A DNA stretch of 64,000 nucleotides, from positions 1,148,018 through 1,212,017 of the forward strand of contig NZ_JACHZB010000001.1 in NCBI RefSeq assembly GCF_014193255.1, written 5' to 3'. Below the pieces are notes generated by a model, which was not told the origin of the DNA, ran no database searches, and was given only the letters and a program-made list of their open reading frames with translations. This stretch comes from Rhizobium sp. BK196 (GTDB lineage: Bacteria > Pseudomonadota > Alphaproteobacteria > Rhizobiales > Rhizobiaceae). Positions 9,523 to 16,227 of the stretch are shown here, piece by piece (the stretch's first letter is position 1; every line of letters starts with the position of its first letter). Made by a program: the position numbers and the translations under genes.

Positions 9523-10248
9523 TTGAGCGTCATGGACCTTAACAAGAGTATTTCTGAAGAGAGCTTTCGCGTTGCCCCTGTTCGTCAGGTCAACGCGAGG
9601 TTCCCTGTTGCCGCACTCGACAGCATCGCCACCCCGCCCGCCTCCGTGCAGTTCGCGCTGAAGCGGGCCTTCGATATTGTCGCCGCGGTCAGCGCCCTCA
9701 TCGTGCTGGCGCCGCTTCTTCTCGTCGTCGCCGCCCTGATCAAGATGGACAGTCCCGGTCCGGTGCTCTTCAAGCAGACCCGCTGGGGCAAGAACTGCCG
9801 GGCCATCAAGGTCTACAAGTTCCGCTCGATGCGCACGGACATGCAAGATGTCACCGGCGTTGCCCAGACCGTGAAGAACGATCCGCGCGTCACCCGTGTC
9901 GGCGCTTTCCTGCGCCGCTCCAACATCGACGAGCTGCCGCAGCTTCTCAACGTGCTGAAGGGCGACATGTCGGTCGTCGGACCGCGCTGCCATGCAATCG
10001 GCATGCGTGCCGGCGGCATGCTCTACGAAGAGCTGGTTCCGGAATATCATCACCGCCACGCCATGCGGCCCGGCATCACCGGTCTGGCGCAGATGCGCGG
10101 CCTGCGCGGCCCGACCGACCGCCCGGCCAAGGCACGCGCCCGCATCGCCAGCGACCTCCACTATGTCGAGAACTTCTCGCTGCTGATGGATATCCGCATC
10201 ATCATCGGAACGCTGATTTCCGAACTGAACGGCGGCAAAGGCTTCTGA
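9523..10248 (+). CDS. ExoY-like undecaprenyl-phosphate sugar-1-phosphate transferase
   Basis: Membrane-anchored bacterial sugar transferase that would load the first sugar of a polysaccharide repeat unit onto undecaprenyl phosphate. It is 241 residues, with a variable N-terminus of about 40 residues, one membrane segment ([19 protein letters not shown], about residues 50-70) and the catalytic region with KFRSMR, a [20 protein letters not shown] block and RPGITG. TTG 9523 is preferred over ATG 9532 because AGGG lies 7 nt upstream of it. No other polysaccharide genes are adjacent, so the polymer is unknown. It runs convergent with the LuxR-type gene. Confidence 0.88.
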   Translation: MSVMDLNKSISEESFRVAPVRQVNARFPVAALDSIATPPASVQFALKRAFDIVAAVSALIVLAPLLLVVAALIKMDSPGPVLFKQTRWGKNCRAIKVYKFRSMRTDMQDVTGVAQTVKNDPRVTRVGAFLRRSNIDELPQLLNVLKGDMSVVGPRCHAIGMRAGGMLYEELVPEYHHRHAMRPGITGLAQMRGLRGPTDRPAKARARIASDLHYVENFSLLMDIRIIIGTLISELNGGKGF

Positions 10249-10260
10249 TTGGAAAGAAGA

Positions 10261-10290
10261 CGGTATCGGCTGTTACAGCAGCCGATACCG
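10261..10290. terminator. 12-bp stem-loop between convergent genes
   Basis: Perfect stem CGGTATCGGCTG/CAGCCGATACCG with a 6-nt loop. The loop contains the stop codon of the minus-strand LuxR-type gene, and the stem includes its last codons. The minus-strand 3' side is moderately T-rich (TCTTCTTTCC), so it may terminate that gene and possibly also the sugar transferase gene. Confidence 0.55.
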
Positions 10291-11019
10291 GAATGCCCGG
10301 GCGACCGCCTGCATGCGGTTGACCGAATCCAGCTTGCGCATCGCGCTCTTCAGATATCCCACCACCGTATGCGACGACAGATCGAGAATGATCGCAATCT
10401 CGTCGCTGCTCTTGCCCGCAGCCGACCAGCGCAAGCATTCGATCTCCCGCCGGGTGAGGCTTTCCGAGGGCCGGTCTTGCGGCTTCTCGTCGCTCGCCAG
10501 CCTGTCCAGAAGCTCCATGCACCCATAAACCAGCGCCATCGCTGCATCCCGGCAAGGCATGCCACCCGATCCCGAAAACGCGAAGATGTATTGTTTCAGG
10601 TCAGCGTCGTGAAGCGCGAACGCGAACGTTTGCTTCAGGCCGTGCATCTGAAACATTGCGTTCAGACGGCGGTTTTCCTGATTCGCTGCAGTGCCGCCAA
10701 AAGGCCCCTCTTCGCAGAAAACAGGCATGATCGTGCGCTTCATGGCGGCGACCAGCTTGCTACAATAGAAGAGGTCCGCCTCCTCGTAAAAGTTGACGAG
10801 ACTCTGCGGCCAGTTGCTGATCACTTTGTTTTCGAGAAAGGCCGTCCGGTCCCCGCGCGGGAATACGGAAAACAGGTGGAATTCGAATCCGGCGGCTTTC
10901 GTCAGCTCATCCAGGCGGCTTGCACCGTCGACAGTAGAAATGCCCGCAGAACAGGGCCTGAACACTGAAAATGCGGTATCATCGGCGCAGTCGCGGACTG
11001 CGCGTTCACGTCTCTTCAT
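10273..11019 (-). CDS. LuxR-family regulator with N-terminal autoinducer-binding-like domain
   Basis: A 248-residue regulator. Residues about 30-165 look like a LuxR autoinducer-binding domain (segment with SNWP, FYEEADLFY and PVFCEE). Residues about 183-240 are a LuxR helix-turn-helix with SLTRREIECLRWSAAGKSSDEIA and HTVVGYLKSAMRKL. No luxI-type synthase is nearby, so it is a LuxR 'solo' in this window. Whether it binds an acyl-homoserine lactone is not shown; the usual DP following the Tyr/Trp residues reads DL here. It faces the sugar transferase gene convergently, and control of exopolysaccharide is conjecture. Confidence 0.8.
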   Translation of the reverse strand: MKRRERAVRDCADDTAFSVFRPCSAGISTVDGASRLDELTKAAGFEFHLFSVFPRGDRTAFLENKVISNWPQSLVNFYEEADLFYCSKLVAAMKRTIMPVFCEEGPFGGTAANQENRRLNAMFQMHGLKQTFAFALHDADLKQYIFAFSGSGGMPCRDAAMALVYGCMELLDRLASDEKPQDRPSESLTRREIECLRWSAAGKSSDEIAIILDLSSHTVVGYLKSAMRKLDSVNRMQAVARAFRYRLL

Positions 11020-11417
11020 TCTCTCGTTCCTTCACGGGCCTGGCTTCGGCTCGGCCTCGCAACCAGCCGCGGATCGGACGCGCCGGACGATCAGGAAAGA
11101 CGCTATGTGCCTCGCATCCGAAGGATACGAACCATTCAAATGGCGAGCTTTATGATACTGCGAGAAGAACGAAGACGAAGTCTTTGCGCTCATACTTATG
11201 TTGCAGCGCTTATAAGATTGTCCGGGGGAAACATCTAACATTTATTCCGCATGGCTCCCATGCAGCCGTATCAAATTGACGTAGCGGCAGGAGTCCGCAA
11301 ATCAGGCCCTAGCGCAGCGTCTAAAGTTGTTATCAAAGTCTTACGATGCGTTTAGGCAATTTTTAAATGTGGCAAGTTAGAGTGGCGCCCGTGGTCTTGC
11401 GTTGTGTAGAGAGTCCA
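11020..11417. other. Intergenic region between LuxR-type gene and sciP
   Basis: About 400 bp between divergent starts. It holds the promoters of both genes and a near-consensus CtrA box at 11352-11366. I saw no additional gene. Confidence 0.5.
11352..11366. promoter_or_regulatory. Candidate CtrA box upstream of sciP
   Basis: TTAG-N7-TTAA, seven of eight half-site positions with exact 7-nt spacing, 52 bp upstream of the sciP ATG. In Caulobacter sciP transcription depends on CtrA, which makes the site plausible. Confidence 0.5.
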
Positions 11418-11693
11418 ATGACCGAAATGATACGTCCCCGAGTGAAATATGTCATCGGCCCCGATGGCAGCCCCCTGACGATTGCGGATCTTCCGCCGCC
11501 GAATACGCGGCGCTGGGTCATCCGCCGGAAGGCAGAGGTTGTCGCGGCTGTTCGCGGTGGCCTGTTGAGCTTGGAAGAAGCTTGTGAGCGTTACACGCTC
11601 ACTGTCGAAGAATTCCTTTCCTGGCAGTCGTCTATCAACAGCCACGGTCTTGCCGGCCTGCGCACCACGCGCATCCAGCAGTACCGCCACTGA
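11418..11693 (+). CDS. sciP: CtrA inhibitor SciP (DUF1153)
   Basis: Small helix-turn-helix protein that in Caulobacter binds CtrA and blocks its activation of target promoters late in the cell cycle. The 91-residue product is a full-length DUF1153 protein: RPRVKYVIGPDGSPLTIADLPP, then RRWVIRRKAEVVAAVRGGLL and LEEACERYTLTVEEFLSWQ. ATG 11418 gives the conserved MTEM start; the 17-residue upstream extension is not part of the family. It is the first gene of a cell-cycle island that also holds a fliJ-like gene, ctrA, chpT and eipA. Confidence 0.92.
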   Translation: MTEMIRPRVKYVIGPDGSPLTIADLPPPNTRRWVIRRKAEVVAAVRGGLLSLEEACERYTLTVEEFLSWQSSINSHGLAGLRTTRIQQYRH

Positions 11694-12204
11694 TCCCACT
11701 CCATTCGAGTTGATTATTTCGGGCCGGACGCATTTCCCTTGAGGGAATGAAGAAGGCCCGAAATCATTGCCGAGGTCGCGCACGGGTCTGCATAAACCTG
11801 TTCGCAGGTCCCGGCGATCGATGCCGCAATCACCATCACGGCGGCGGTACGACGGTGCGATAAAACAGGCTGCCGCCGGCAGCCATGGATTAAGCGGCGA
11901 TTCCGGTCACTTTCAAAACCGCCAATACGATTGCGTAACCAGTGCCGCCCCGCCCACTCACCCATTCCGGAGTGACGACACGATTTCTGGCGGTGACGCC
12001 GTCTCATCGAAGAACCAGAACCTCTCGAAGCGAGATGAGCGGCAGCGCGAGGCCAAGCGCCAGAAGGCGCCGCGCGAGCGGGACCAGCGAGAGCCCGTTC
12101 AATCCTCTCCGTTTGAACACACTGTCTCCTGCCGCCGCGGTTGGCATGCCGACGCCGCCATGTCACGTTCCCGATCACATATTCGAATTCGTCAGGAGAT
12201 AGAG
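11694..12204. other. Intergenic region after sciP
   Basis: About 510 bp. It starts with a nested stem-loop (11717-11763) that probably ends sciP transcription. On the minus strand, 12004-12120 encodes a 38-residue hydrophobic peptide from a GTG start (VFKRRGLNGLSLVPL and onward) with AGGAG 5 nt upstream; this is only weak evidence for a gene. Longer frames across the region lack recognisable content. Confidence 0.35.
11717..11763. terminator. Nested stem-loop downstream of sciP
   Basis: Outer arms TTTCGGGCC (11717-11725) and GGCCCGAAA (11755-11763) are perfectly complementary. An inner imperfect hairpin CATTTCCC/GGGAATG sits in the loop. There is no strong T-run, so function as a terminator is probable but not certain. 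Confidence 0.5.
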
Positions 12205-12483
12205 ATGGATATCAGAATTGAGGAAACCACTTCCGGCGGCCGCTATGTTGCGGCGCTGGAAGGCCATGAAGCGGAAATGACCTATTCCCGCACATCGCCG
12301 AAACTCATCATCATCGATCACACAGGGGTACCGGATGCTTTACGCGGCAAGGGCGTCGGCCAGGCGCTCGCCCTTCATGCGATCGAGACGGCTCGCGAGG
12401 GCGGCTGGAAGATCATCCCGCTGTGCCCCTTCTTCAAATCACAAGCGCAACGCCATCCGGAATGGAATGACGTGGTAAATTGA
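12205..12483 (+). CDS. Small GNAT-like N-acetyltransferase (Acetyltransf_CG / YjdJ type)
   Basis: A 92-residue protein of the short GCN5-related family. It shows SGGRYVAALEGHEAEMTYSR, then the acetyl-CoA pyrophosphate loop LRGKGVGQALALHAIETA, and the typical C-terminal WKIIPLCPFFKSQAQRHPEW. ATG 12205 follows a CAGGAGATAGAG leader. Substrate is unknown. It converges on the fliJ-like gene across a strong hairpin. Confidence 0.85.
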   Translation: MDIRIEETTSGGRYVAALEGHEAEMTYSRTSPKLIIIDHTGVPDALRGKGVGQALALHAIETAREGGWKIIPLCPFFKSQAQRHPEWNDVVN

Positions 12484-12511
12484 GGGCAGCCGTCATAGAT
12501 GGAAACTCCAA

Positions 12512-12552
12512 AAGCCATGCATGACGGACACCGCGCCCGTCATGCATGGCTT
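12512..12552. terminator. 16-bp perfect hairpin between convergent genes
   Basis: AAGCCATGCATGACGG (12512-12527) and CCGTCATGCATGGCTT (12537-12552) form a perfect 16-bp stem with a 9-nt loop. It lies between the acetyltransferase (ends 12483) and the fliJ-like gene (ends 12599), with a short T-run on the minus-strand side. It is probably a bidirectional terminator. Confidence 0.7.
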
Positions 12553-12598
12553 CTGTGGTTTATACCCAAGGCGCCGGGACCGGCGCCTGCAATGTTCG

Positions 12599-12955
12599 TC
12601 AGGCCCGGACGCGAACTGCGCCGTCGCGCTCTTCGAGCGCCGTTGCCCTGGCATATTCCGCCTGCATTTCCTCGAGCGCCAGTTCCAGCGCCTCCTCCTG
12701 GACCTTCAGTTCCTTGATCGAAACCTGAAGATTGTCGGCGCGCTGACGTGCAGCCTTCGCGAAGGTCGGATATGCAAAGTGATTCGGATCGGAAATACCG
12801 GACTTCTTTTCCTCGACGACGATCTGGCTCTCCAGATCCTTCGTCATCCGTTCAAATTCGGACATCATCATCTGCAACTGCTGCAACTGACGACGTTTTT
12901 CGTTAACCTGAAACTCTTTCAGGCGAACGAGGCTCTCACGCGACTTCATACGCAT
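12599..12955 (-). CDS. fliJ: FliJ-like coiled-coil protein
   Basis: A 118-residue, almost entirely helical, charged protein of the FliJ type, the flagellar type III export chaperone/stalk component that interacts with the FliI ATPase. It has RLKEFQVNEKRRQLQQLQMMM at the N-terminus and KVQEEALELALEEMQAEYARA near the C-terminus. It is divergent from ctrA, an arrangement I recall from other Rhizobiales where it sits apart from the main flagellar cluster. The flagellar role is inferred from family resemblance and CtrA linkage. Confidence 0.72.
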   Translation of the reverse strand: MRMKSRESLVRLKEFQVNEKRRQLQQLQMMMSEFERMTKDLESQIVVEEKKSGISDPNHFAYPTFAKAARQRADNLQVSIKELKVQEEALELALEEMQAEYARATALEERDGAVRVRA

Positions 12956-13106
12956 TACTCCCGTGATGCGAGACCCCGGCTCAACTAGAAACCGCCCTTG
13001 CGCGCCGCTTTGACACGGTTTGCCGAAAAATTTCCTGCGATATTAACAAAAACCTACCGCTGGTAACCTTTCGTTTACGGGCATCGTTAATGATAGGCCC
13101 GATGAT

Positions 13107-13121
13107 TTAAGGCTCGGTAAA
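13107..13121. promoter_or_regulatory. Candidate CtrA box in ctrA/fliJ intergenic region
   Basis: TTAA-N7-TAAA, seven of eight positions with exact spacing. It lies 150 bp from the fliJ-like start and 260 bp from the ctrA start, so it may serve either promoter. Confidence 0.4.
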
Positions 13122-13154
13122 TGCCAGGACAGGAACCCGAACCTTTTCATTAGC

Positions 13155-13218
13155 GAGTCGGATGAATCACTTAGCTTGATTTCTTAATGTCAAAGTTGAG
13201 AAGCAGGTTCAGAGATTC
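13155..13218. promoter_or_regulatory. Cluster of GANTC (CcrM) methylation sites upstream of ctrA
   Basis: GAGTC at 13155, GAATC at 13164 and GATTC at 13214. GANTC is expected about once per 256 bp in random sequence. In Caulobacter, hemimethylation at a GANTC in the ctrA P1 promoter times transcription after fork passage, so a cluster here is meaningful. Confidence 0.5.
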
Positions 13219-13384
13219 TCATTGGAAAACAGAGAAATGGAAAAATTATTTAATAAATTCGATATTCCTTGCCAGAGTGAATTAGAATTTGTTAACCATT
13301 TCGTGGCAGCTTCCAAATCACGTAGCTTATTCGGTATCGCGTAGGGGGCCATGCCACCTTTCGGCGGCGGTAAAGGGGATAATT

Positions 13385-14086
13385 ATGCGGGTACTACTCA
13401 TCGAGGATGACAGCGCTACGGCGCAGAGCATCGAACTGATGCTCAAATCTGAGAGTTTTAATGTGTATACGACAGATCTCGGCGAAGAAGGCGTGGATCT
13501 GGGCAAGTTGTATGACTACGATATCATCCTTCTCGATCTGAACCTTCCCGACATGTCCGGATACGAAGTGCTGCGCACTCTCCGCCTGTCGAAGGTCAAG
13601 ACGCCGATCCTCATCCTCTCGGGCATGGCCGGCATCGAAGACAAGGTTCGTGGCCTCGGCTTCGGCGCCGACGACTACATGACCAAGCCGTTCCACAAGG
13701 ACGAACTCGTCGCCCGTATCCACGCGATTGTTCGCCGGTCCAAGGGCCATGCCCAGTCGGTCATCATCACGGGCGAGCTCATCGTCAACCTCGACGCCAA
13801 GACCGTCGAAGTCGGCGGCCAGCGCGTTCACCTGACGGGCAAAGAATATCAGATGCTGGAGCTTCTCTCGCTCCGCAAGGGCACCACGCTCACCAAGGAA
13901 ATGTTCCTGAACCACCTCTATGGCGGTATGGACGAGCCGGAGCTGAAGATCATCGACGTCTTCATCTGCAAGCTGCGCAAGAAGCTCGCAAATGCTGCCG
14001 GCGGCGCCAACTATATCGAAACCGTCTGGGGACGTGGCTATGTGCTGCGCGAGCCCGACGGCGCCGAATACGCCGAAACCGCCTGA
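13385..14086 (+). CDS. ctrA: Cell-cycle master regulator CtrA
   Basis: OmpR-family response regulator that in alphaproteobacteria controls replication initiation, division, motility and DNA methylation genes. The 233-residue length is canonical. The receiver (1-115) has E7/D8/D9, phospho-acceptor D51 in [11 protein letters not shown] and K in [10 protein letters not shown]. The winged-helix domain (about 130-228) has [19 protein letters not shown] and [18 protein letters not shown] 13385 follows AAAGGGGATAATT. The last residues (AETA) resemble, but do not equal, the AA tail used for ClpXP recognition in Caulobacter. ChpT, its phosphodonor, and SciP, its inhibitor, are both encoded within 2.6 kb. 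Confidence 0.98.
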   Translation: MRVLLIEDDSATAQSIELMLKSESFNVYTTDLGEEGVDLGKLYDYDIILLDLNLPDMSGYEVLRTLRLSKVKTPILILSGMAGIEDKVRGLGFGADDYMTKPFHKDELVARIHAIVRRSKGHAQSVIITGELIVNLDAKTVEVGGQRVHLTGKEYQMLELLSLRKGTTLTKEMFLNHLYGGMDEPELKIIDVFICKLRKKLANAAGGANYIETVWGRGYVLREPDGAEYAETA

Positions 14087-14109
14087 TCCGCCGAAATCCC
14101 CTTATCCTT

Positions 14110-14141
14110 AAAATCCCGCCTGCGTGGCGGGATTTTTGTTT
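14110..14141 (+). terminator. Rho-independent terminator of ctrA
   Basis: AAAATCCCGCC/GGCGGGATTTT stem with a 5-nt loop followed by TTTTTGTTTT, starting 24 nt after the ctrA stop. Confidence 0.9.
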
Positions 14142-14152
14142 TGGCGCCGCCA

Positions 14153-14186
14153 TCTCCAAAATAAAAAGCCGCCCAGGAGGACGGCT
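14153..14186 (-). terminator. Rho-independent terminator of the receiver gene
   Basis: On the minus strand, AGCCGTCC-TCCT-GGGCGGCT is followed by TTTTTATTTT, about 25 nt past the stop of the receiver gene. It is back-to-back with the ctrA terminator. Confidence 0.8.
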
Positions 14187-14210
14187 CACGTTGACGATTT
14201 GCGCGACTGC

Positions 14211-14573
14211 TCAGGCGGCGATTGCGCGATTTCCGAACACGGCGGTGAGTATCTTGCGATCGAAGGGCTTCAACAGGAAGTCGGTGGCCCCCGCCCGCTT
14301 GCCGGCCATCAGTTTCTTCAGGTCGGCCTCGATGACGCAATAATAGATCTTCACCTCTTTGCCGCCGTCCATGGCGCGAATGGCGGCGATGAGATCGAGC
14401 GCTCCTTCCATACCTGAATCGACGATCAGATATTCGGGAAGCTCGGCCTGGCAGCGTTGCAGCGCCTCCTCGGCGTTCGAAGCTTCGCTGACCAGAAAAT
14501 CGAGTTCGGAAAGGATTCGCTTGCCGACCTTGCGAACGATGTCCGAACTGTCGGTGATCATGAATCTCTGCAT
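14211..14573 (-). CDS. Atypical single-domain response regulator next to chpT
   Basis: A 120-residue receiver-only protein. The phospho-acceptor D52 (YLIVDSGM) and the lysine in FLLKPFD are present. The acidic pair is reduced to one Asp (ITDSSD), and the switch Thr/Ser position at the end of strand 4 reads YYCVIEAD with no Thr/Ser. It is not CpdR- or DivK-like by eye. It lies 105 nt downstream of chpT on the same strand, suggesting co-transcription and a role in the ChpT phosphorelay, for example as a phosphate sink or competing acceptor. That role is inference. Confidence 0.8.
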   Translation of the reverse strand: MQRFMITDSSDIVRKVGKRILSELDFLVSEASNAEEALQRCQAELPEYLIVDSGMEGALDLIAAIRAMDGGKEVKIYYCVIEADLKKLMAGKRAGATDFLLKPFDRKILTAVFGNRAIAA

Positions 14574-14678
14574 GGCGCTCCTGACCCCTCGCTGTCTCCG
14601 TCGAGGGCCTTCTCTAACCTTCGAGCATAGGTTGATCAGGCTAAAGAATCGTTACCACCGCGATCAGCAATCGGAGAA

Positions 14679-15329
14679 TTACGCGGCAGCGATCTTGGCG
14701 GTGAAGACGATCTCTTCGGCGCTAACCGCGTGATCCAGAACCATGCCGCATTCTTCGGCCAGCAGTACGGTATAGTAAGGCTGGATCGAATGCGCATCGA
14801 TTGCCTCTTCGACGGTGCCGGTGGCGATTTCGACGTATTTCGGCGGCACGCGCATCAGCTTGCCCTTGGCGACGAGCTTGAAGCTCGCATCGAATTCCGG
14901 ATTTTCCAGGGTGATTTCCAGATTGCCGCCACGCGGAATGGAAGAATATGCGACCAGGAAGAGGTTCAGGAGCAGCTTGACCCTGTTCTTGGCGACGATC
15001 GCGCGCGGACCGTTCCAGGTTACCTCGGTCTTCTTTTCGGCCATCGCGAAGTCCTTGGCTGCACGTTCGGCCTCGCCGGTATCGATCGAGGCGCCGACGG
15101 AACCGGATGCGCCAAAGGCAAGGCGTGCGAATTTGAGACGGACCGAAGCATTGAGGGCGCTCGTGCGGATAAGATCCATCGCGTCCGAATCTGCTCCGCC
15201 CTCGTCGAGAAGCTCCAGGCCGTTGTTGATCGCGCCGACGGGCGAGATCACATCATGACACACACGACTGCAAAGAAGTGCTGCCAGGTCCGGGCCGGAC
15301 AGGGTGAGATTCGGATTCTTGGACATCAT
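14679..15329 (-). CDS. chpT: Histidine phosphotransferase ChpT
   Basis: Phosphotransfer protein that passes phosphate from CckA to CtrA and CpdR. It resembles a degenerate histidine kinase: DHp helices with phospho-accepting H25 in RVCHDVISPVGAINNGLELL, and a vestigial ATPase-like domain without nucleotide-binding motifs. The 216-residue length fits the family. Tandem ATGs at 15329 and 15326 follow CAGGAGACG; the second has the better spacing. cckA is not in this window. Confidence 0.93.
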   Translation of the reverse strand: MMSKNPNLTLSGPDLAALLCSRVCHDVISPVGAINNGLELLDEGGADSDAMDLIRTSALNASVRLKFARLAFGASGSVGASIDTGEAERAAKDFAMAEKKTEVTWNGPRAIVAKNRVKLLLNLFLVAYSSIPRGGNLEITLENPEFDASFKLVAKGKLMRVPPKYVEIATGTVEEAIDAHSIQPYYTVLLAEECGMVLDHAVSAEEIVFTAKIAAA

Positions 15330-15431
15330 CGTCTCCTGAGGGCGGCAGTGTCATTCCGCCCGGTAGTGTGCCTGATCAAAATTGCGCGAAGTTTGCGACC
15401 GTACTCGCCGCCATAATGACACCATATTTGG

Positions 15432-15446
15432 TAAACCGATTGTTAA
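15432..15446. promoter_or_regulatory. Candidate CtrA box upstream of eipA
   Basis: TAAA-N7-TTAA, seven of eight positions with exact spacing, 50 bp upstream of the eipA ATG. In Brucella, eipA is reported as a CtrA-regulated gene, which supports the site. Confidence 0.5.
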
Positions 15447-15495
15447 GACGATCGGCGCAAAATGCATCAAATGCCAATGCCCCCGACAATGACGA

Positions 15496-16098
15496 ATGGA
15501 TGACATCATGCGCCTCCAATTTCTGGGAAGATTTATCGGCTTCTGCAGGTTGCTGACCGCTATCATGGTATCGTCGGTAATCGTTACCGGACAGGCCGCA
15601 GCCCAGCAGAACAACGGCCAGTACACGATGCAGGAAATCGTCGATGCCGGTCATTCCTTCTTCGGCGAAACCAGTGGCGGCCTTGCCAAAGTCGTTGAAA
15701 GCGCCTTCCAGAAATACGGCCTGCCGAACGGCTATATTCTCGGTCAGGAAGGCGGAGGCGCGTTCATTGCCGGCCTCACCTATGGCGAAGGCCAGCTCAA
15801 TACCAAGAATGCTGGCGAACATCCGCTTTACTGGCAGGGTCCATCTCTCGGCATCGACTATGGTGGCCAGGGCTCCCGCGTCATGATGCTGGTCTACGAC
15901 CTTCCGTCCATCGACTCCATCTATGCACGTTTCGGCGGCGTCAGCGGCTCGGCCTATGTCATTGCCGGCTTCGGCATGACGCTTCTGAAGAACAACAATG
16001 TTCTCGTCGTTCCGATCCGCACCGGTATCGGCGCCCGCCTCGGCATCAATGTCGGCTATCTGAAGGTCACCCCGAACCCGACCTGGAACCCCTTTTGA
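15496..16098 (+). CDS. eipA: Envelope integrity protein EipA (DUF1134)
   Basis: Periplasmic small beta-barrel-like protein of the DUF1134 family, linked in Brucella to envelope integrity and virulence. The 200-residue precursor has a signal peptide ending near GQAAAQQ (about residue 37). The mature part is glycine-rich: GGGAFIAGLTYGEG, HPLYWQGPSLGIDYGG and IGARLGINVGYLKVTP. ATG 15496 or 15508 could be the start; neither has a strong ribosome-binding site. It is divergent from chpT and has a candidate CtrA box upstream, placing it in the same regulon as its neighbours. Confidence 0.88.
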   Translation: MDDIMRLQFLGRFIGFCRLLTAIMVSSVIVTGQAAAQQNNGQYTMQEIVDAGHSFFGETSGGLAKVVESAFQKYGLPNGYILGQEGGGAFIAGLTYGEGQLNTKNAGEHPLYWQGPSLGIDYGGQGSRVMMLVYDLPSIDSIYARFGGVSGSAYVIAGFGMTLLKNNNVLVVPIRTGIGARLGINVGYLKVTPNPTWNPF

Positions 16099-16227
16099 AA
16101 AGCTGAAATCAGCGCTACTATCCCTGGGAATATGGTCTTACCGGTGCCCGCAGCCTTGTCGATGTGCCCCCTGCGTGCTTAATCAACCGGACTGACCCGT
16201 ATCAACCTTTGAATCGATGGCCGTGCC

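Larger units (their letters stand above)
12956..13384. other. ctrA/fliJ divergent regulatory region
   Basis: About 430 bp, AT-rich. It contains three GANTC motifs (13155-13159, 13164-13168, 13214-13218) within 64 bp, a near-consensus CtrA box (13107-13121), a GTTAAC half-site at 13291-13296 and an AT-rich palindromic patch near 13246-13256. This is the expected architecture of an autoregulated, CcrM-sensitive ctrA promoter. Confidence 0.6.

Noticed and set aside
11714..12178. 154-codon minus-strand frame after sciP
   Set aside because: It begins in Arg-rich low-quality sequence, has no good ribosome-binding site and spans the sciP stem-loop.
13281..13296. Possible further CtrA site around GTTAAC before ctrA
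   Set aside because: The left half-site TTAG is spaced by 6 rather than 7 nt; with N7 spacing only six of eight positions match. Kept only as a half-site.
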